64,000 bases of DNA, taken from Agrococcus baldri (GTDB lineage: Bacteria > Actinomycetota > Actinomycetes > Actinomycetales > Microbacteriaceae). The notes beneath the pieces are model-generated. The model was not told the DNA's origin. It made no database searches and was given only the letters and a program-made list of their open reading frames with translations. Positions 61,699 to 64,000 of this stretch are shown here, one piece after another. The position numbers and the translations under genes are program-made. How positions within the stretch are numbered: position 1 is the stretch's first letter; each line of letters begins with the position of its first letter. The stretch lies in NCBI GenBank assembly GCA_007988785.1, contig BJUU01000008.1, positions 54,363 to 118,362 of the forward strand, written 5' to 3'.

Positions 61699-63075
61699 TC
61701 AGAGCGACCAGACCAGCAGGATGCCGGCGAACACGAGCCCCGAGGCGATGAGCGTGACCGTCGTGTAGCCGAGGATGTCGCGCATCTTCAGCCCCGCGAT
61801 CGCCAGCAGCGGCAGCGCCCAGAAGGGCTGGATCATGTTCGTCCACTGGTCGCCGTACGCGACCGCCATGATCGGGATGGCCGGGTCGACACCGAGCCGC
61901 TCGGCGGCGTCGAGCATGATGGGCGCCTGCACCGCGAACTGCCCGCCGCCCGAGGGCACGAAGAAGTTCACCAGGCCCGCCGACAGCAGCGCGAAGATGC
62001 CGAAGGTGGTCGGGTTCGAGATGGCGACGAACCAGTCCGAGAACACCTGCACGAGGCCCGAGGCGGTCATCATGCCGAGGATGCCCGCGTAGAGCGGGAA
62101 CTGCAGCAGGATCTCGCCGACGTTCGAGGCGGCCTCCTTCGTGAGGCGGATGATCTCGAAGGGGCTGCGCACGAGCAGGAAGATGAGCGCCAGGAACGAC
62201 CAGTTCACGATGTCGAGCGTGATGGTGCCGCCCTGCACGAAGTGCACGATCAGGTAGAACACCAGCGCGGCGCCGACGATGAGGGTGATGATGCGGCTCG
62301 CGTCGATGCGGTCGGCGGGCGTGACGACCTCCTCCTCGTGCTCGACGAGCTGCTCGCGCGCGTCGATCTGCAGCTCGACCACCCTGTCGGCGCCGCGCGG
62401 CGCGACGAGCGAGAGCGCGACGGCGACGACCACGATGGTGGCGACGGCGCCGATGATGTTCGGCAGCGCGAAGGTGGTCTCGCTCACCGGGATGACGGCG
62501 CCGCCGAGGTGCTCGGCGATGAACGAGTCGGGCGTCGCGGCCGTCAGGGGCCCCGAGCCCGAGTAGCCCATGTGCCAGACGACGAAGCCCGAGAAGCCGG
62601 CCGCGACGAGCATGGGGAAGTGCAGCTTCAGGCCGCGCTGCTTGCCGGAGGCCGCCACCTCGCGCGCGAGCAGGCCGCCGACCACGAGGCCGAGGCCCCA
62701 GGTGATGAGCGAGGCGACCGCCGCGATCACGAACACGAACAGGTAGGCCTGCAGGGCCGTCTGCGGCATCGCGGCGAGGCGCGTCAGCAGCCGCCGCACC
62801 GGTCGCGTGTTGGCGAGCATGTGGCCGAGCAGCAGGATGAGCGCCATCTGGGTCATGAACGCGAGCAGGCCGGAGAGCCCGTCGCCCCAGCCCTTCACCA
62901 GGTCGACCGGGTTCGTCTGCGTGATCGTCAGCGCGAGCACCGCGACCACGAGGGTCAGGATGATCGCGAACACGAGCGCCGACGGGATCCACCGCTCGAC
63001 GACGTTGTTGATCGGTCGCATCGCGCGTGCGAGCGGGGCGCCGGACTGCTTGGTCTCGGCAGGGCTGTTCGCCAT
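61699..63075 (-). CDS. Short-chain fatty acid transporter (AtoE family)
   Basis: 458 residues, about ten TM segments. IPSALVFAIILTLVVAVLAL, GLLAFMTQMALILLLGHMLA, VVWHMGYSGSGPLTAATP and LVNFFVPSGGGQFAVQAPIML are typical of AtoE/TIGR00366 carriers of short-chain fatty acids such as acetoacetate or butyrate. No ato or thiolase genes are adjacent, so this is a stand-alone carrier. Confidence 0.93.
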   Translation of the reverse strand: MANSPAETKQSGAPLARAMRPINNVVERWIPSALVFAIILTLVVAVLALTITQTNPVDLVKGWGDGLSGLLAFMTQMALILLLGHMLANTRPVRRLLTRLAAMPQTALQAYLFVFVIAAVASLITWGLGLVVGGLLAREVAASGKQRGLKLHFPMLVAAGFSGFVVWHMGYSGSGPLTAATPDSFIAEHLGGAVIPVSETTFALPNIIGAVATIVVVAVALSLVAPRGADRVVELQIDAREQLVEHEEEVVTPADRIDASRIITLIVGAALVFYLIVHFVQGGTITLDIVNWSFLALIFLLVRSPFEIIRLTKEAASNVGEILLQFPLYAGILGMMTASGLVQVFSDWFVAISNPTTFGIFALLSAGLVNFFVPSGGGQFAVQAPIMLDAAERLGVDPAIPIMAVAYGDQWTNMIQPFWALPLLAIAGLKMRDILGYTTVTLIASGLVFAGILLVWSL

Positions 63076-63194
63076 GGTTCACCTCGTTGTGTATGGGAGT
63101 GCGTGGTGGGCGCAGGGCACCATGGGCGACCCTAGCCCAGCACGATGACGGGCGGATGCGGTGCGGCACGACCGCGCGCGGGTGCCGGAAGTGG

Positions 63195-63200
63195 GATGCT
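63195..63200 (+). promoter_or_regulatory. -10 box GATGCT, leaderless
   Basis: Six bases before the ATG at 63207. Confidence 0.45.
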
Positions 63201-63206
63201 GGGTCG

Positions 63207-63767
63207 ATGGACCAGACGCCAGATCCCGCCGCCGAGCACGGCGCAGAGCACCCGCCGGAGGCACGCCGCCACGACGTCGACGTGCGCGTGCGCCGGTCGC
63301 CGAAGTTCGGCGTGTTCATGGTGGTCGGCGCCGTGGTCGGCGCGCTGATCGGGTGGGGTGTGACGGCGTTCCAGCCTCCCGGCGTCGACGACGCGGGCGC
63401 GCCGGTCGACACCACGGGCGTGCTGGGTCTCGTGATCGTGGTCGGCGTCGTGCTGGGCCTCGGCGCCGGCGCGCTCGTCGCGCTGCTGGTCGACCGCTCG
63501 CTCGCGAAGCGCGGGCGCGTGCTCGTGGCCGAGCAGACCGACGTCGAGCCCGTCGAGGAGGCGCCCTCGCCCGCCGACGCCGGCGAGGCCTCGTTCGAGC
63601 CGCTTCCGTGGGCTGCGCCGACCGCCGCGGCGGGCGAGCCCACTGCCGACGAGCGCGGTGCCGATGAGCGCAGTGCCGATGAGCGCAGCGCAGACGAGCG
63701 CCGCGCCGACCCCTTGGCAGCGCCGGGCGACGACCCCCGGGAGCGCGACCGCCCCGCAGGGGCATGA
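63207..63767 (+). CDS. Hypothetical two-TM protein with acidic repeat tail
   Basis: 186 residues. Charged N-terminus with a basic patch (RRHDVDVRVRRSPK), two TM segments (about 35-55 and 70-93), then an acidic tail with four tandem ADER(G/S/R) units near 150-170 encoded by 15-bp repeats. I do not recognise the family. ATGA overlap with the next gene. Confidence 0.7.
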   Translation: MDQTPDPAAEHGAEHPPEARRHDVDVRVRRSPKFGVFMVVGAVVGALIGWGVTAFQPPGVDDAGAPVDTTGVLGLVIVVGVVLGLGAGALVALLVDRSLAKRGRVLVAEQTDVEPVEEAPSPADAGEASFEPLPWAAPTAAAGEPTADERGADERSADERSADERRADPLAAPGDDPRERDRPAGA

Positions 63768-64000
63768 GCCCGGCGACCCGGCGCGCGCGGCTCGGCATCG
63801 GCCACGCGCTCGCCTGGGTCGCGTTCGGCCTCGCTGCGGCGGCGCTGATGACGGATGCGGTGGCCCGCGCGGGCGCCCCGCTCGCGCTCGCGCTCGGCAC
63901 GGCCTGCGCCGTCGCCGCGGCAGCCGTGGGCATCGCGGTGCCCGCTCGCCGCGCGCCGCGGGCGCTGCTGCTCGCCGCGGCGGCGCTCGGCCTGGCCGCC
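63764..64000 (+). CDS. Hypothetical membrane protein, cut by window end
   Basis: 79 residues visible of a longer ORF, open at the window edge. Ala/Leu-rich with two to three hydrophobic segments starting after a basic MSPATRRARLG. Start supported by ATGA overlap with the previous gene. No recognisable domain. Confidence 0.6.
   Translation, partial: MSPATRRARLGIGHALAWVAFGLAAAALMTDAVARAGAPLALALGTACAVAAAAVGIAVPARRAPRALLLAAAALGLAA

Overview
The window is about 64 kb of very GC-rich (roughly 70 percent or more) actinobacterial chromosome. The gene set fits Microbacteriaceae, with an Agrococcus-like relative as my best but unproven guess: DUF6421, DUF3817, DUF899, TM2/DUF2510 and F420-type DDN proteins, ATGA/GTGA start-stop overlaps, constant use of GCATCC/GGATGC, and many genes whose start codon lies 6-7 nt after a TANNNT-like -10 box (leaderless transcription). 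I see no rRNA, tRNA, CRISPR array, transposase or prophage gene.

Layout. 0-11 kb: oxidoreductases (SDR, DDN-like, NAD(P)-binding), a DUF6421 protein between two paralogous 4-TM proteins, an xthA operon with two tandem paralogous membrane proteins, pyrE, an AEC permease, an FAD oxidoreductase and a HAD-IIA phosphatase. 11.4-17.4 kb: a complete sortase-assembled pilus operon (large tip/adhesin pilin, SpaA-type shaft pilin, class C sortase) with a structured leader and a 15-bp perfect hairpin between pilin and sortase. 17.4-23.2 kb: TrmH-family methyltransferase, M20 amidohydrolase, argG, three SRPBCC genes (the third fused to a TIGR01777 epimerase). 23.2-31.2 kb: a divergent 4-deoxy-5-keto-uronate locus: IclR regulator, KduI and a three-gene TRAP transporter on one side; Zn-dehydrogenase, KduD, KDPG aldolase and KDG kinase on the other. 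Both arms share an intergenic operator-like region, so imported keto-deoxy-uronate would be converted through KDG and KDPG to pyruvate and glyceraldehyde 3-phosphate.

31-41.8 kb: an FBP zinc-finger protein preceded by an unannotated 22-codon leaderless ORF, purA, a HEAT-repeat protein plus HEAT-fused MerR regulator behind an array of 16-bp half-operators, VOC and DUF899 proteins under a palindromic operator, NADP-type gdhA, chorismate mutase, two TM2 proteins, SRPBCC and DUF1761 proteins. 42-54.5 kb: the purine genes purD-purC-purS-purQ-purL, all on the minus strand, but interrupted by a neutral zinc metallopeptidase, an acyl-CoA ligase, a DUF3817 protein and a 1097-residue secreted Ig-like repeat protein. 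REP-like repeats lie between these genes. 55-60.6 kb: an RpiR regulator with an FbpA/AfuA-type ABC transporter and a histidine phosphatase, plausibly for a phosphorylated organic compound. 60.6-64 kb: a Q-rich membrane protein, an AtoE-type short-chain fatty acid transporter and two coupled small membrane proteins, the last cut by the window end.

The most interesting signals are regulatory or structural: the leaderless promoter rule, the uORF/C-rich/hairpin leader of the FBP gene, the MerR half-operator array, the DUF899 palindrome, in-frame tandem duplications that include the stop codon of three genes, and surface-protein loci placed inside housekeeping gene blocks.
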